The position numbers and the translations under genes are program-made. Below are positions 7,866 to 16,248 of a stretch of DNA of 36,791 nt, one piece after another. The notes under the pieces are model-generated. The model did not search any database. It saw nothing but the letters and a program-made list of their open reading frames with translations, and was not told the DNA's origin. Each line of letters opens with the position of its first letter. Position 1 is the first letter of the stretch. The stretch is from assembly GCF_019423705.1 (NCBI RefSeq), contig NZ_JAHZAX010000001.1, forward strand, positions 324,187-360,977, given 5' to 3'. The stretch comes from Ruminococcus sp. GTDB lineage: Bacteria; Bacillota; Clostridia; Oscillospirales; Ruminococcaceae.

Positions 7866-8489
7866 ATGTCACAGATCTCAGTATTTGATATGACAGGCAA
7901 AAAGGTTGCCGACACTGAGCTTAATGATGCTATCTTCGGCATCGAGCCAAACAAAGCTATTATGCACGCAATGGTTGTAAACTACCTTGCTAACCAGAGA
8001 CAGGGCACACAGTCAACTCTTACAAGAACAGAAGTAAGAGGCGGCGGTAGAAAGCCTTGGAGACAGAAGGGAACAGGTCACGCAAGACAGGGTTCCATCA
8101 GAGCTCCACAGTGGGTACACGGTGGCGTTGCTCTCGGTCCTAAGCCAAGAGATTACAGCTATTCACTTAATAAAAAGGAAAGAAGACTCGGTATGAAGTC
8201 TGCGCTTTCAACAAAGGTCGTTGACGAGAATCTTGTTGTAGTTGACGCTATCAAGATGGAAGAGTTCAAGACAAAGACTGTTGTTGATATGCTCAAGGCA
8301 CTTGGCGTTGAGGGCAAGGCTCTTATCGTTACAGCCGAGGCTGACAAGATGGTAGTCAGAAGCGCAGGTAACATTCCTGGCGTTAAGACAGCTACTGTAA
8401 ATACTCTCAGTGTTTACGACATTCTGAACTATGATAAGTTTATCGTTTCTTCAGAGGCTGTAAAGAAGATTGAGGAGGTTTACGCATAA
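7866..8489 (+). CDS. rplD: 50S ribosomal protein L4
   Basis: Large-subunit protein whose extended loop lines the exit tunnel; in E. coli it also represses the S10 operon. 207 residues. The tunnel loop is seen as EVRGGGRKPWRQKGTGHARQ. The stop codon overlaps the L23 start (TAATG at 8487-8491), which suggests coupled translation. It is a candidate effector for the structured leader upstream of rpsJ, by analogy only. Confidence 0.98.
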   Translation: MSQISVFDMTGKKVADTELNDAIFGIEPNKAIMHAMVVNYLANQRQGTQSTLTRTEVRGGGRKPWRQKGTGHARQGSIRAPQWVHGGVALGPKPRDYSYSLNKKERRLGMKSALSTKVVDENLVVVDAIKMEEFKTKTVVDMLKALGVEGKALIVTAEADKMVVRSAGNIPGVKTATVNTLSVYDILNYDKFIVSSEAVKKIEEVYA

Positions 8490-8779
8490 TGAGAACTGCT
8501 CAAGATATTATTCTGAAGCCTGTTATCACAGAGGACTCTATGGAGAGACTTCAGGACAACAGATATACTTTCAAGGTCGCTAAGGACGCTAACAAGATCG
8601 AGATCGCCAAGGCCGTTGAAGAACTCTTCGACGTTAAGGTAGCTAAGGTAAACACGATCAGCGTTAAGGGCAAGGAGAAGAGAATGGGAAGAAGTGTTGG
8701 CTTCAGACCAGACTGGAAAAAAGCGATCGTTACTCTTGAGGGCGACAAGACAATCGAATTCTTCGAGGGTCTGTACTAA
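8489..8779 (+). CDS. rplW: 50S ribosomal protein L23
   Basis: Protein at the exit of the ribosomal tunnel, docking site for trigger factor and SRP. 96 residues, normal length. The family start IILKPVITEDSM and the motif YTFKVAKDANKIEIAKAVE are clear. Its ATG overlaps the L4 stop. It is followed by an unusually long 195-base non-coding gap before L2. Confidence 0.97.
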   Translation: MRTAQDIILKPVITEDSMERLQDNRYTFKVAKDANKIEIAKAVEELFDVKVAKVNTISVKGKEKRMGRSVGFRPDWKKAIVTLEGDKTIEFFEGLY

Positions 8780-8974
8780 TCCTCTCTAAAAGAGGTGCAG
8801 CGCTAAGCTGCATTGCTCCGGAGCACTTCATCATCACCGAGAGGGTTTCGGAAAGGTTCTGCGAGGCGGCGAGGACCGCTCAGTATTTCACCGCAGAACG
8901 TAAGTATGGAAGGGCACTTGGCGTGCAAACGCTTTGACCTTTTCGCAAAACTCAGATTAAGGAGTGAATTTTAA
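8780..8974 (+). promoter_or_regulatory. Structured 195-base gap between L23 and L2
   Basis: There is no reading frame of note, but several helices: CCTCT with AGAGG (about 8781-8795), TGCAGC with GCTGCA (about 8797-8813), and GTTCTGCG with CGCAGAAC across about 45 bases (8855-8900). No T-run and no good promoter are present. Most gaps in this operon are 10-25 bases, so this one is exceptional and may be an RNA regulatory or processing element. Confidence 0.5.
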
Positions 8975-9808
8975 ATGGCAATAAAGAGCTACAAGCCTAC
9001 TACAGCCGGCAGAAGAGGTATGACTGTTACCGATTATTCTGAGCTGTCAAAGGTTGCTCCAGAAAAGTCTCTGCTTGAACCTCTCAAGAAGAATTCAGGT
9101 AGAAACAGCTACGGTAGAATCACAGTTCGTCACAGAGGCGGCGGAGTAAGAAGAAAATACCGTGTAATTGATTTTAAGAGAAACAAGCTCGATATGAACG
9201 CTACTGTTCTTACAATCGAGTACGATCCAAACCGTTCAGCATTCATTGCGCTGGTTGAGTATGAAGACGGTGAGAAGAGATACATCCTCGCACCTTACGG
9301 TCTTAAAGTCGGCGACGTTGTAAGATCAGGCGCAGACGCAGATATCAAGCCAGGTAACGCACTTGCAATGGCAAACATTCCTGTTGGTACTTTCATCCAC
9401 AACATCGAGCTTTACCCAGGCAAGGGCGCTCAGCTCGTTCGTTCAGCAGGAAATATGGCTCAGCTTATGGGTAAGGAAGACACATACGCACTCGTAAGAC
9501 TTCCTTCAGGTGAGATGAGAAAAGTTCCTATCAACTGTATGGCAACTATCGGCCAGGTTGGTAACATCGACCACGAAAACGTTAATATCGGTAAGGCAGG
9601 AAGAAAGCGCCATATGGGCTGGAGACCTACCGTTAGAGGTTCTGTAATGAACCCGTGCGATCACCCACACGGTGGTGGTGAGGGTCGTGCTCCTGTTGGT
9701 AGACCAACTCCTGTAACACCTTGGGGTAAGCCGACAATGGGATACAAGACCCGTGCTAAGCATCATCGCTCCGATAAGTTTATCGTAAAACGCAGAAACG
9801 GTAAGTAA
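8975..9808 (+). CDS. rplB: 50S ribosomal protein L2
   Basis: One of the most conserved ribosomal proteins, needed for subunit joining and for the peptidyl transferase region. 277 residues. GRNSYGRITVRHRGGG and the signature NPCDHPHGGGEGRAPVGR with its essential His are intact. The ATG is preceded by AAGGAG. It is the first gene behind the long structured gap, so its expression may be set separately from L23. Confidence 0.98.
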   Translation: MAIKSYKPTTAGRRGMTVTDYSELSKVAPEKSLLEPLKKNSGRNSYGRITVRHRGGGVRRKYRVIDFKRNKLDMNATVLTIEYDPNRSAFIALVEYEDGEKRYILAPYGLKVGDVVRSGADADIKPGNALAMANIPVGTFIHNIELYPGKGAQLVRSAGNMAQLMGKEDTYALVRLPSGEMRKVPINCMATIGQVGNIDHENVNIGKAGRKRHMGWRPTVRGSVMNPCDHPHGGGEGRAPVGRPTPVTPWGKPTMGYKTRAKHHRSDKFIVKRRNGK

Positions 9809-9831
9809 TGCTGAAAGGAGGCAGATGATCA

Positions 9832-10113
9832 ATGGGAAGAAGTGTCAAGAAGGGACCTTACGTTCAGGAGGTTCTTTACAAGAGAGTTAAGGCAATGAAC
9901 GATGCAGGCGAGAAGAAGGTGCTCAAGACTTGGAGCAGAGCTTCTACAATATTCCCTGAATTTGTCGGTCACACATTCGCAGTTCACGATGGCCGTAAGC
10001 ACGTCCCTGTATATGTAACAGAGGATATGGTTGGTCACAAGCTGGGAGAGTTCGCTCCGACAAGAACATTCAAGGGCCACGCAGGTTCAAAGACTTCAAA
10101 TAACGGTAAGTAG
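9832..10113 (+). CDS. rpsS: 30S ribosomal protein S19
   Basis: Small-subunit head protein that contacts S13 and the A-site tRNA. 93 residues. GRSVKKGPYV at the front and DGRKHVPVYVTEDMVGHKLG in the middle are family signatures. The ribosome binding site AAGGAGG lies upstream with somewhat long spacing. It is separated from L2 by 23 bases. Confidence 0.98.
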   Translation: MGRSVKKGPYVQEVLYKRVKAMNDAGEKKVLKTWSRASTIFPEFVGHTFAVHDGRKHVPVYVTEDMVGHKLGEFAPTRTFKGHAGSKTSNNGK

Positions 10114-10132
10114 TGCGGAAGGAGGAATACAA

Positions 10133-10468
10133 ATGGAAGCAAAAGCAATTCTGAGAAATGCTCGTATTGCTCCTCGTAAGGTACAGATCGTTCTCGATCT
10201 GATCAGAGGAAAAGACTATGATGTTGCAATGGCAACAGTAAAGCATACACCAAAGGCTGCAAGTGAATATCTTGAGAAGCTTCTTAAGTCCGCCGCTCAC
10301 AACGCTGAGAACAATCATAATATGGATAAGAACAACCTTTATGTTGCAGAGTGTTATGTTTGTCCCGGACCGATAATGAAGAGAATAATGCCAAGAGCAC
10401 AAGGCAGAGCATATAGAATCCTTAAGAGAACATCACACGTTACGATCGTTCTTAAGGAAAAGGAATAA
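10133..10468 (+). CDS. rplV: 50S ribosomal protein L22
   Basis: Exit-tunnel protein whose beta hairpin is linked to macrolide action. 111 residues from ATG 10133, which follows GGAAGGAGG closely; an upstream in-frame extension lacks any ribosome binding site and runs into S19. ARIAPRKVQIVLDLIRGK at the front and MPRAQGRAYRILKRTSH near the end are family hallmarks. Confidence 0.97.
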   Translation: MEAKAILRNARIAPRKVQIVLDLIRGKDYDVAMATVKHTPKAASEYLEKLLKSAAHNAENNHNMDKNNLYVAECYVCPGPIMKRIMPRAQGRAYRILKRTSHVTIVLKEKE

Positions 10469-10488
10469 GCTGAAAGAGGAGGTAAACT

Positions 10489-11271
10489 ATGGGCCAGAAA
10501 GTAAATCCACACGGACTTCGTGTCGGTGTGATTAAGAATTGGGATTCCCGCTGGTTTGCAGAGAAGGGTACTTTCGGCGATACACTGGTTGAGGATTACA
10601 ACGTTCGTAACTTCATTCTTAAAGAGCTGAATACAAGATCAAAGAATCCTGCAGATAAGTGCGTATACGCCGGCGTTCCAAAAGTAGAGATCGAAAGATT
10701 TGCCGATAAAGACGGCGGTCAGAAGGTAAGAATCCACATCCATTGCGCAAAGCCTGGTATCGTGATCGGCAGAGGCGGCGCAGAGATCGAAAAGCTTCGT
10801 GCAAATGTTGAAAAGATGATCGGCAAGAGCGTTGCTATCAACATCGTTGAGGTAAAGCAGCCTGACATCAACGCACAGCTCGTTGCTGAAAAGATCGCTC
10901 ACGATCTCGAGGACAGAATTTCATTCAGAAGAGCAATGAAGCAGTCCATCGGCAGAGCTATGAAGCTCGGCGCAAAGGGTATCAAGGTTAGATGCGGCGG
11001 CCGTCTCGGCGGTGCTGAGATCGCTAGAAGCGAAACATACCACGAGGGTACAATTCCGCTTCAGACAATCAGAGCTGACATCGACTACGGTACAGCAGAA
11101 GCACACACAACTTACGGCAGAATCGGCGTAAAGGTATGGATATACAGAGGCGAGGTTCTTAAGGGCGAAGTTGCTGCTTCAGATAAGAGAGAGTCAAACG
11201 ACAGAAGACGCCAGAACAGAAATGGTAAGCGTGACTTCAATAAGGCTAAAAAAGAGGGAGGTAACAAGTAA
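10489..11271 (+). CDS. rpsC: 30S ribosomal protein S3
   Basis: Part of the mRNA entry channel with helicase activity. 260 residues, somewhat long because of a charged tail rich in Arg, Lys and Asn (RESNDRRRQNRNGKR). Signatures: MGQKVNPHGLRVGVIKNWDS at the start and a KH RNA-binding domain with GIVIGRGGAEIEKL. The stop TAA overlaps the L16 ATG (TAATG), indicating coupled translation. Confidence 0.98.
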   Translation: MGQKVNPHGLRVGVIKNWDSRWFAEKGTFGDTLVEDYNVRNFILKELNTRSKNPADKCVYAGVPKVEIERFADKDGGQKVRIHIHCAKPGIVIGRGGAEIEKLRANVEKMIGKSVAINIVEVKQPDINAQLVAEKIAHDLEDRISFRRAMKQSIGRAMKLGAKGIKVRCGGRLGGAEIARSETYHEGTIPLQTIRADIDYGTAEAHTTYGRIGVKVWIYRGEVLKGEVAASDKRESNDRRRQNRNGKRDFNKAKKEGGNK

Positions 11272-11702
11272 TGCTGCTTCCAAAGAGAGTTAAGTTCAGA
11301 AAACAGCACCGTGGCCGTATGACAGGCAAGGCAATGAGAGGCAATAAGGTTTCTCACGGTGAGTATGGTCTTCAGGCTCTTCAGCCTGCTTGGATCACAT
11401 CAAACCAGATCGAAGCTGCCCGTATCGCAATGACAAGATACATCAAGCGTGGCGGTCAGGTTTGGATCAAGATCTTCCCAGACAAGCCTGCAACAAGAAA
11501 GCCTCTTGGTACTCGAATGGGTAAAGGTAAGGGCGCACCTGAGTATTGGGTAGCCGTTGTTAAGCCGGGCAGAGTAATGTTCGAGATCGCAGGAGTACCT
11601 GAGGAGACAGCTAGAGAAGCAATGAGACTTGCTATGCACAAGCTGCCTATCAAGTGTAAGTTCGTTAAAAGAGATACTCAAGAAACGGGTGGTGAGCAAT
11701 AA
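11271..11702 (+). CDS. rplP: 50S ribosomal protein L16
   Basis: Binds near the A site and 5S rRNA. 143 residues. LLPKRVKFRKQHRGRM at the front and the signature TRMGKGKGAPEYWVAVVKPG are typical. It overlaps both neighbours by TAATG junctions (with S3 and with L29), so S3-L16-L29 are likely translated as a coupled group. Confidence 0.98.
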   Translation: MLLPKRVKFRKQHRGRMTGKAMRGNKVSHGEYGLQALQPAWITSNQIEAARIAMTRYIKRGGQVWIKIFPDKPATRKPLGTRMGKGKGAPEYWVAVVKPGRVMFEIAGVPEETAREAMRLAMHKLPIKCKFVKRDTQETGGEQ

Positions 11703-11899
11703 TGAAGGCTAATGAAATCAAGGATATGACAGTCGATGAGCTCAACAGCAAACTCGCTGAGCTCAAGCAGGAGCTTTTTAACCTTCGTTTCCAGCACGCT
11801 GTAAATCAGCTCGAGAATCCAAAGAGACTCCAGGCTGTGAAGAAGGATATTGCTCGTGTTAAGACATTCATTCGTAAGCAAGAGTCCAATGTTCAGTAA
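11702..11899 (+). CDS. rpmC: 50S ribosomal protein L29
   Basis: Small helical protein at the tunnel exit beside L23. 65 residues. MKANEIKDMTVDELNSKLAE and FNLRFQHAVNQLENPKRL are standard family sequence. Its ATG overlaps the L16 stop. Confidence 0.97.
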   Translation: MKANEIKDMTVDELNSKLAELKQELFNLRFQHAVNQLENPKRLQAVKKDIARVKTFIRKQESNVQ

Positions 11900-11920
11900 T
11901 TTTCGAAGGGAGGATTAACT

Positions 11921-12178
11921 GTGAGCGAAAGAAATTTGAGAAAAACAAGAGTAGGCGTTGTAGTATCCAACAAGATGGATAAGACTATCGTAGTTGCTAT
12001 CAAGGATAACGTACAGCACCCTCTTTACAAGAAGATCATCAAGAGAACAGTTAAGCTTAAGGCACACGACGAAAACAATGTCTGCAATATCGGAGACAAG
12101 GTTGAAGTTATGGAGACAAGACCTCTGTCTAAGGACAAGAGATGGCGTCTCGTTAACGTTCTCGAAAAGGCTAAGTAA
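11921..12178 (+). CDS. rpsQ: 30S ribosomal protein S17
   Basis: Primary 16S rRNA binding protein with an OB fold. 85 residues. The GTG start at 11921 is placed by AAGGGAGG about 8 bases upstream. LRKTRVGVVVSNKMDKTIVV and METRPLSKDKRWRLV are family signatures. It is followed by a 76-base gap with a strong hairpin before L14. Confidence 0.97.
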   Translation: MSERNLRKTRVGVVVSNKMDKTIVVAIKDNVQHPLYKKIIKRTVKLKAHDENNVCNIGDKVEVMETRPLSKDKRWRLVNVLEKAK

Positions 12179-12193
12179 TTAAAAACCGCAAAA

Positions 12194-12227
12194 GCGCTTT
12201 AAGGCAGACGAGGATCTGCCGGAGCGC
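12194..12227 (+). promoter_or_regulatory. Hairpin in the S17-L14 gap
   Basis: GCGC (12194-12197) and GGCAGA (12203-12208) pair with TCTGCC (12215-12220) and GCGC (12224-12227). No T-run follows. The hairpin ends about 14 bases before the L14 ribosome binding site, so it could affect L14 translation or mRNA processing. Confidence 0.45.
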
Positions 12228-12254
12228 CTGTAATTCTGAAAGGAGGAACGCACT

Positions 12255-12623
12255 GTGATACAAATGCAGACTTACCTGAAGGTAGCAGATAACTCCGGAG
12301 CAAAGGAGCTTATGTGTATCAGGGTTCTCGGCGGAACACGCAGAAAGTATGCAAACATCGGTGACGTTGTAGTTTGTTCTGTTAAAAAGGCAACACCAGG
12401 CGGAGTTGTTAAAAAGGGCGACGTTGTTAAAGCAGTAATCGTTCGTTCAGCAAAGGGTCTTCGCCGTGCAGACGGAACTTATATCCGTTTCGACGAAAAC
12501 GCTGCTGTTATTATTAGAGATGATAAAAATCCAAGAGGTACTCGTATCTTTGGACCAGTTGCTAAGGAGCTCAGAGAAAAGGATTATATGAAGATCCTGT
12601 CACTTGCTCCGGAAGTTCTTTAA
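12255..12623 (+). CDS. rplN: 50S ribosomal protein L14
   Basis: Large-subunit interface protein. Exactly 122 residues, the usual length, when GTG 12255 is the start (MIQMQTYLKVADNSGAKELM); a later ATG would cut the conserved front. AAAGGAGG precedes it. GGTRRKYANIGDVVV and RDDKNPRGTRIFGPVAKELR are family signatures. Confidence 0.98.
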   Translation: MIQMQTYLKVADNSGAKELMCIRVLGGTRRKYANIGDVVVCSVKKATPGGVVKKGDVVKAVIVRSAKGLRRADGTYIRFDENAAVIIRDDKNPRGTRIFGPVAKELREKDYMKILSLAPEVL

Positions 12624-12641
12624 TTTGGAGGTGTCGTAACA

Positions 12642-12965
12642 ATGAATAAGGTACACGTTAAAACAGGCGACACCGTCGTTATCCTTTCCGGTAAGGATAA
12701 GGGTAAGAAGGGCAAGGTCCTGGAAGTTTCCCCAAAGGAGGGAAAGGTAATCGTTGAGGGTCTTAACATTGCTACAAAGCACGTTAAGCCAAGACGTCAG
12801 GGCGAGCAGGGCGGAATCGTAGAGGCTGAGGCTGCAATGTACGCTTCAAAGGTACAGGCAGTTTGCCCTAAGTGCGGCAAGCCAACAAGAGTCGCTCATA
12901 AGTTCCTTGAGGACGGTACTAAAGTCAGAGTTTGCAAGAACGCAGACTGCGGCGAAGAATTTTAA
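12642..12965 (+). CDS. rplX: 50S ribosomal protein L24
   Basis: Assembly initiator of the large subunit. 107 residues. A KOW motif lies at the front (VKTGDTVVILSGKDKGKKGK). The tail carries four Cys in a CPKC ... CKNADC arrangement that could bind zinc, a form common in Firmicutes L24. Good AGGAGG-like site. Confidence 0.97.
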   Translation: MNKVHVKTGDTVVILSGKDKGKKGKVLEVSPKEGKVIVEGLNIATKHVKPRRQGEQGGIVEAEAAMYASKVQAVCPKCGKPTRVAHKFLEDGTKVRVCKNADCGEEF

Positions 12966-12981
12966 TTAGGAGGATATTACG

Positions 12982-13524
12982 ATGGCTAGACTTAAAGAAT
13001 ATTATGTTAGCGACGTAGCTCCTGCTATGATGAAGAAATTCCAGTACGCTAACGTTATGCAGATCCCAAAGCTTGATAAGGTAGTTATCAACGTGGGCTG
13101 CGGTGCAGATAAGGATAACAAGAAGGTTATCGACGCTATTATGACTGATCTGGCTGCTATCACAGGACAGAAGCCGATCGTTTGTAAGGCAAAGAAGTCC
13201 GTTGCTAACTTCAAGCTGAGAGACGGACAGATCATCGGCGTTAAGGTAACGCTGAGAGCAGAGAAAATGTATGAATTCGTTGACAGACTTTTCAACGTAG
13301 CATTTCCTCGTGTAAGAGACTTCAGAGGCATCAACCCTAACTCATTCGACGGCAGAGGCAACTACTCTACCGGTCTTAAGGAGCAGCTGATATTCCCTGA
13401 AATCGAGTACGATAAGATCGACAAGGTTCGTGGTATGGATATCAACTTTATCACAACTGCAAACACGGACGAAGAGGCAAAAGAGCTGCTTTCACTTATG
13501 GGCGCTCCATTTGCCGATAAGTAA
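12982..13524 (+). CDS. rplE: 50S ribosomal protein L5
   Basis: Binds 5S rRNA and forms a bridge to the small subunit. 180 residues, typical. NVMQIPKLDKVVINVGCG, KKSVANFKLRDGQIIGVKVT and FPRVRDFRGINPNSFDGRGN are unmistakable family blocks. AGGAGG precedes the ATG. Confidence 0.98.
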   Translation: MARLKEYYVSDVAPAMMKKFQYANVMQIPKLDKVVINVGCGADKDNKKVIDAIMTDLAAITGQKPIVCKAKKSVANFKLRDGQIIGVKVTLRAEKMYEFVDRLFNVAFPRVRDFRGINPNSFDGRGNYSTGLKEQLIFPEIEYDKIDKVRGMDINFITTANTDEEAKELLSLMGAPFADK

Positions 13525-13538
13525 GAGGAGGATTAAAA

Positions 13539-13724
13539 ATGGCTAAGAAGGCTATGATAAACAAGCAGCAGGCTACGCCTAAATATTCCACTCGTGCTTA
13601 CAACAGATGTAAGATTTGCGGAAGACCTCACGCTTATCTGAGAAAGTTCGGCGTATGCCGTATCTGTTTCAGAGAATTGGCTCACGAGGGTAAGATTCCG
13701 GGAGTTAAGAAGGCTAGTTGGTAA
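13539..13724 (+). CDS. rpsN: 30S ribosomal protein S14, zinc-binding type
   Basis: Small-subunit head protein. The short form (61 residues) has two CxxC pairs (CKICGRP and CRICFRE) that bind zinc, as in most Gram-positive bacteria. The tail GKIPGVKKASW is diagnostic. Nothing shows a second, zinc-independent copy in this window. Confidence 0.98.
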   Translation: MAKKAMINKQQATPKYSTRAYNRCKICGRPHAYLRKFGVCRICFRELAHEGKIPGVKKASW

Positions 13725-13740
13725 AAGGAGGTTAACACGC

Positions 13741-14139
13741 ATGCAAATTACTGATACAATAGCGGATCTTCTTACAAGAATCCGTAACGCAAGTACTGCG
13801 AAGCACGCAACAGTTGACGTTCCTGCATCTAATATGAAGAAGTCAATCACACAGATCCTCGTTGACGAAGGATATGTTAAGGACTTCAAGATCATTGAAG
13901 ACGGTAAGCAGGGTATCATTAGAATTACTCTTAAATATGACGAGAACAGAAATCCAGTAATCACAGGCCTCAGAAGAGTTTCTAAGCCTGGTCTGAGAAT
14001 TTACGCAAGCTGCGAGGATATGCCAAAGGTAATTAAGGGCCTTGGCGTAGCGATCGTATCAACATCAAAGGGCGTAATTACTGACAAGAAGGCTAGAGAG
14101 CTCAATGTCGGCGGCGAAGTTCTCGCATTCATCTGGTAA
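13741..14139 (+). CDS. rpsH: 30S ribosomal protein S8
   Basis: Primary 16S rRNA binder; in E. coli it represses the spc operon. 132 residues. ITDTIADLLTRIRNAS at the front, RRVSKPGLRIY in the middle and GEVLAFIW at the end are family signatures. AAAGGAGG precedes the ATG. Confidence 0.98.
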   Translation: MQITDTIADLLTRIRNASTAKHATVDVPASNMKKSITQILVDEGYVKDFKIIEDGKQGIIRITLKYDENRNPVITGLRRVSKPGLRIYASCEDMPKVIKGLGVAIVSTSKGVITDKKARELNVGGEVLAFIW

Positions 14140-14152
14140 GGAGGACTAAGTT

Positions 14153-14704
14153 ATGTCAAGAATAGGTATTAAGCCAATTAGTGTTCCTGCAGGTGTAGAG
14201 GTTACTGTTGCAGACGGAAACGTAGTTACAGTAAAGGGTCCTAAGGGTTCACTCACAAAAGAGTTCCACAAGGATATGATCATAAAGTGTGCAGACGGTG
14301 TGATCACAGTTGAGCGTCCATCAGAGGATAAGCTCCACAAGTCACTTCACGGTCTGACAAGAACACTCGTACACAATATGGTAGAGGGTGTTACAGACGG
14401 TTTCGCAAAGAAGCTCGAGATCGTCGGTGTAGGTTACAGAGCGCAGAAGCAGGGTAAGAACCTTGTAATGAACCTCGGTTTCTCTCATCAGGTAATCGTT
14501 CCTGAGACTGATACTATCAAGATCGAAGTTCCAGACGCAAACCACATCGTAATCTCCGGCTGCGACAAGCAGGAAGTTGGTCAGTTTGCTTGTGAGATCC
14601 GTGAAAAGCGTCCACCAGAGCCTTATAAGGGTAAGGGTATTCGTTACGAAGGCGAGTACGTTATCCGTAAGGAAGGTAAGGCTGGTAAGGGCAGCAAGAA
14701 GTAA
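14153..14704 (+). CDS. rplF: 50S ribosomal protein L6
   Basis: Large-subunit protein near the factor-binding site. 183 residues. SRIGIKPISVPAGVEV at the start and the tail signature REKRPPEPYKGKGIRYEGEY are standard. A short Lys/Gly-rich end (GKAGKGSKK) extends slightly beyond the core. Confidence 0.98.
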   Translation: MSRIGIKPISVPAGVEVTVADGNVVTVKGPKGSLTKEFHKDMIIKCADGVITVERPSEDKLHKSLHGLTRTLVHNMVEGVTDGFAKKLEIVGVGYRAQKQGKNLVMNLGFSHQVIVPETDTIKIEVPDANHIVISGCDKQEVGQFACEIREKRPPEPYKGKGIRYEGEYVIRKEGKAGKGSKK

Positions 14705-14722
14705 TAAAAGGAGAGAATTACT

Positions 14723-15082
14723 ATGGTTAAAAAGCTTGACAAGGCTAAGGCAAGAGCAAAAAGACATCAGAGAGTCCGCAACAAGATCAACGGAACTGCA
14801 GATTGTCCTCGCCTCAACGTATTCCGCTCCTCTAAGCATATCTATGCGCAGATCATCGACGATGTTAACGGCGTAACACTTTGCAGCGCTTCTTCAATGG
14901 CTAAGGACTTTGAAGGCAACGGCGGCAACAAGGAAGGCGCACGCAAGGTCGGCGAAATGATCGCTCAGGCAGCTAAGGCAAAGGGTATCGAGAATGTCGT
15001 ATTCGACAGAGGCGGCTACCTTTACCACGGACGTGTTCAGGAGTTGGCAGACGGCGCCCGTGAAGGCGGACTTAAGTTCTAA
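14723..15082 (+). CDS. rplR: 50S ribosomal protein L18
   Basis: Binds 5S rRNA together with L5. 119 residues. RHQRVRNKINGTADCPRLNV, SSKHIYAQIIDD and FDRGGYLYHGRVQELADGAR are family signatures. Good AAAGGAGAG site. Confidence 0.98.
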   Translation: MVKKLDKAKARAKRHQRVRNKINGTADCPRLNVFRSSKHIYAQIIDDVNGVTLCSASSMAKDFEGNGGNKEGARKVGEMIAQAAKAKGIENVVFDRGGYLYHGRVQELADGAREGGLKF

Positions 15083-15097
15083 AGAGGAGGGTAAACA

Positions 15098-15598
15098 TTG
15101 GCTTTAATAGATGCTTCAAATATGGAACTTGCTGAAAAGGTCGTTGCAATTAACAGAGTATCAAAGACTGTTAAGGGCGGACGTATAATGAAGTTCTCAG
15201 CTCTCGTAGTTGTAGGTGACGGAAACGGCGTAGTAGGTTTCGGTATCGGTAAGTCAGGAGAAGTTCCTGACGCAATCAGAAAGGCTATTCAGGACGCCAA
15301 GAAGAACCTTATCAGAATTTCTCTGAGAGGAACAACTATTCCTCACGAGATCATCGGTAAGTTCGGCGCAGGCGAGGTTCTGCTTAAGCCGGCAGCTCCA
15401 GGTACTGGAGTTATCGCAGGCGGCACAGTAAGAGCCGTTGTAGAGGCTGCAGGCATCAAGGATATCAGAGCGAAGCAGCTTCGTTCAAACAATCCTTACA
15501 ATGCAGTAAGAGCTACAATCAACGGTCTTGCAAACGTAAGGTCTGCTGAAACAGTAGCAGCCCTCAGAGGCAAGACAGTAAAAGAGATCACAGGCTAA
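15098..15598 (+). CDS. rpsE: 30S ribosomal protein S5
   Basis: Part of the mRNA channel and of the accuracy centre. 166 residues from TTG 15098, which is the only start at proper spacing from AGAGGAGGG. VAINRVSKTVKGGRIMKFSA and GNGVVGFGIGKSGEVPDAIR are family signatures. TTG starts are used elsewhere in the window too (cas8c, holin). Confidence 0.97.
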   Translation: MALIDASNMELAEKVVAINRVSKTVKGGRIMKFSALVVVGDGNGVVGFGIGKSGEVPDAIRKAIQDAKKNLIRISLRGTTIPHEIIGKFGAGEVLLKPAAPGTGVIAGGTVRAVVEAAGIKDIRAKQLRSNNPYNAVRATINGLANVRSAETVAALRGKTVKEITG

Positions 15599-15612
15599 GG
15601 AGGATAACAGTT

Positions 15613-15789
15613 ATGGCAATTAACATCGAACTGATCAAGAGCCTTAACGGAAGAAGCGAAAAGCAGATTGCAACAGCTAATTCCCTCGGACTCAGAAAAA
15701 TCGGGGATAAGACTTGTCAGCCTGACAATCCTCAGACACAGGGAAAGGTAAAGGTTATCTCCCATCTTATTAAAGTAACTGAAGCATAA
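15613..15789 (+). CDS. rpmD: 50S ribosomal protein L30
   Basis: Small large-subunit protein, 58 residues, starting MAINIELIKSLNGRSEKQ and containing the family block TANSLGLRKIGDKTCQPDNP. The ATG at 15613 follows AAGGAGG. Position between S5 and L15 is canonical. Easy to miss because of its length. Confidence 0.97.
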   Translation: MAINIELIKSLNGRSEKQIATANSLGLRKIGDKTCQPDNPQTQGKVKVISHLIKVTEA

Positions 15790-15805
15790 GGAGGTGCAAT
15801 ACTAA

Positions 15806-16246
15806 ATGAAACTGCACGAATTATCACCTGTTGCAGGCTCTGTAAAGGAGAGCAAGCGTAAGGGTAGAGGTCACGGTTCAGGCAACGGAAAGACAGCCGG
15901 CAAGGGACATAAGGGTCAGAAGGCTCGTTCAGGCGGCGGAGTAAGACCGGGCTTCGAAGGCGGACAGACAATGCTCGCTAGAAGAATCCCTAAGCGTGGA
16001 TTTAACAACATTTTCGCAACAAAGTATGCAGTCGTAAACGTATCAGACCTTGAAAAGTTTGTTGACGGCACAGTTGTAGACGCTGAGCTTCTTAAAGCTT
16101 CAGGCATCATCAAGAAGGAACTTGACGGAATCAAGGTCCTCGGAAACGGCGAATTAACTAAGAACCTTACCGTTAAAGCTGCTAAGTTCTCAGCAGCTGC
16201 TAAGGAAAAGATTGAAAAGGCAGGCGGGAAGGTTGAGGTGATGTAA
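15806..16246 (+). CDS. rplO: 50S ribosomal protein L15
   Basis: Late-assembly large-subunit protein. 146 residues. The Gly/Arg/Lys-rich front KRKGRGHGSGNGKTAGKGHK and the block RSGGGVRPGFEGGQ are hallmarks. It is followed by SecY after only two bases, so translation is probably coupled. Confidence 0.98.
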   Translation: MKLHELSPVAGSVKESKRKGRGHGSGNGKTAGKGHKGQKARSGGGVRPGFEGGQTMLARRIPKRGFNNIFATKYAVVNVSDLEKFVDGTVVDAELLKASGIIKKELDGIKVLGNGELTKNLTVKAAKFSAAAKEKIEKAGGKVEVM

Positions 16247-16248
16247 TT

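Noticed and set aside
10031..10132. Longer N-terminus for L22
   Set aside because: It would run through S19, lacks a ribosome binding site, and the family front begins at 10133.
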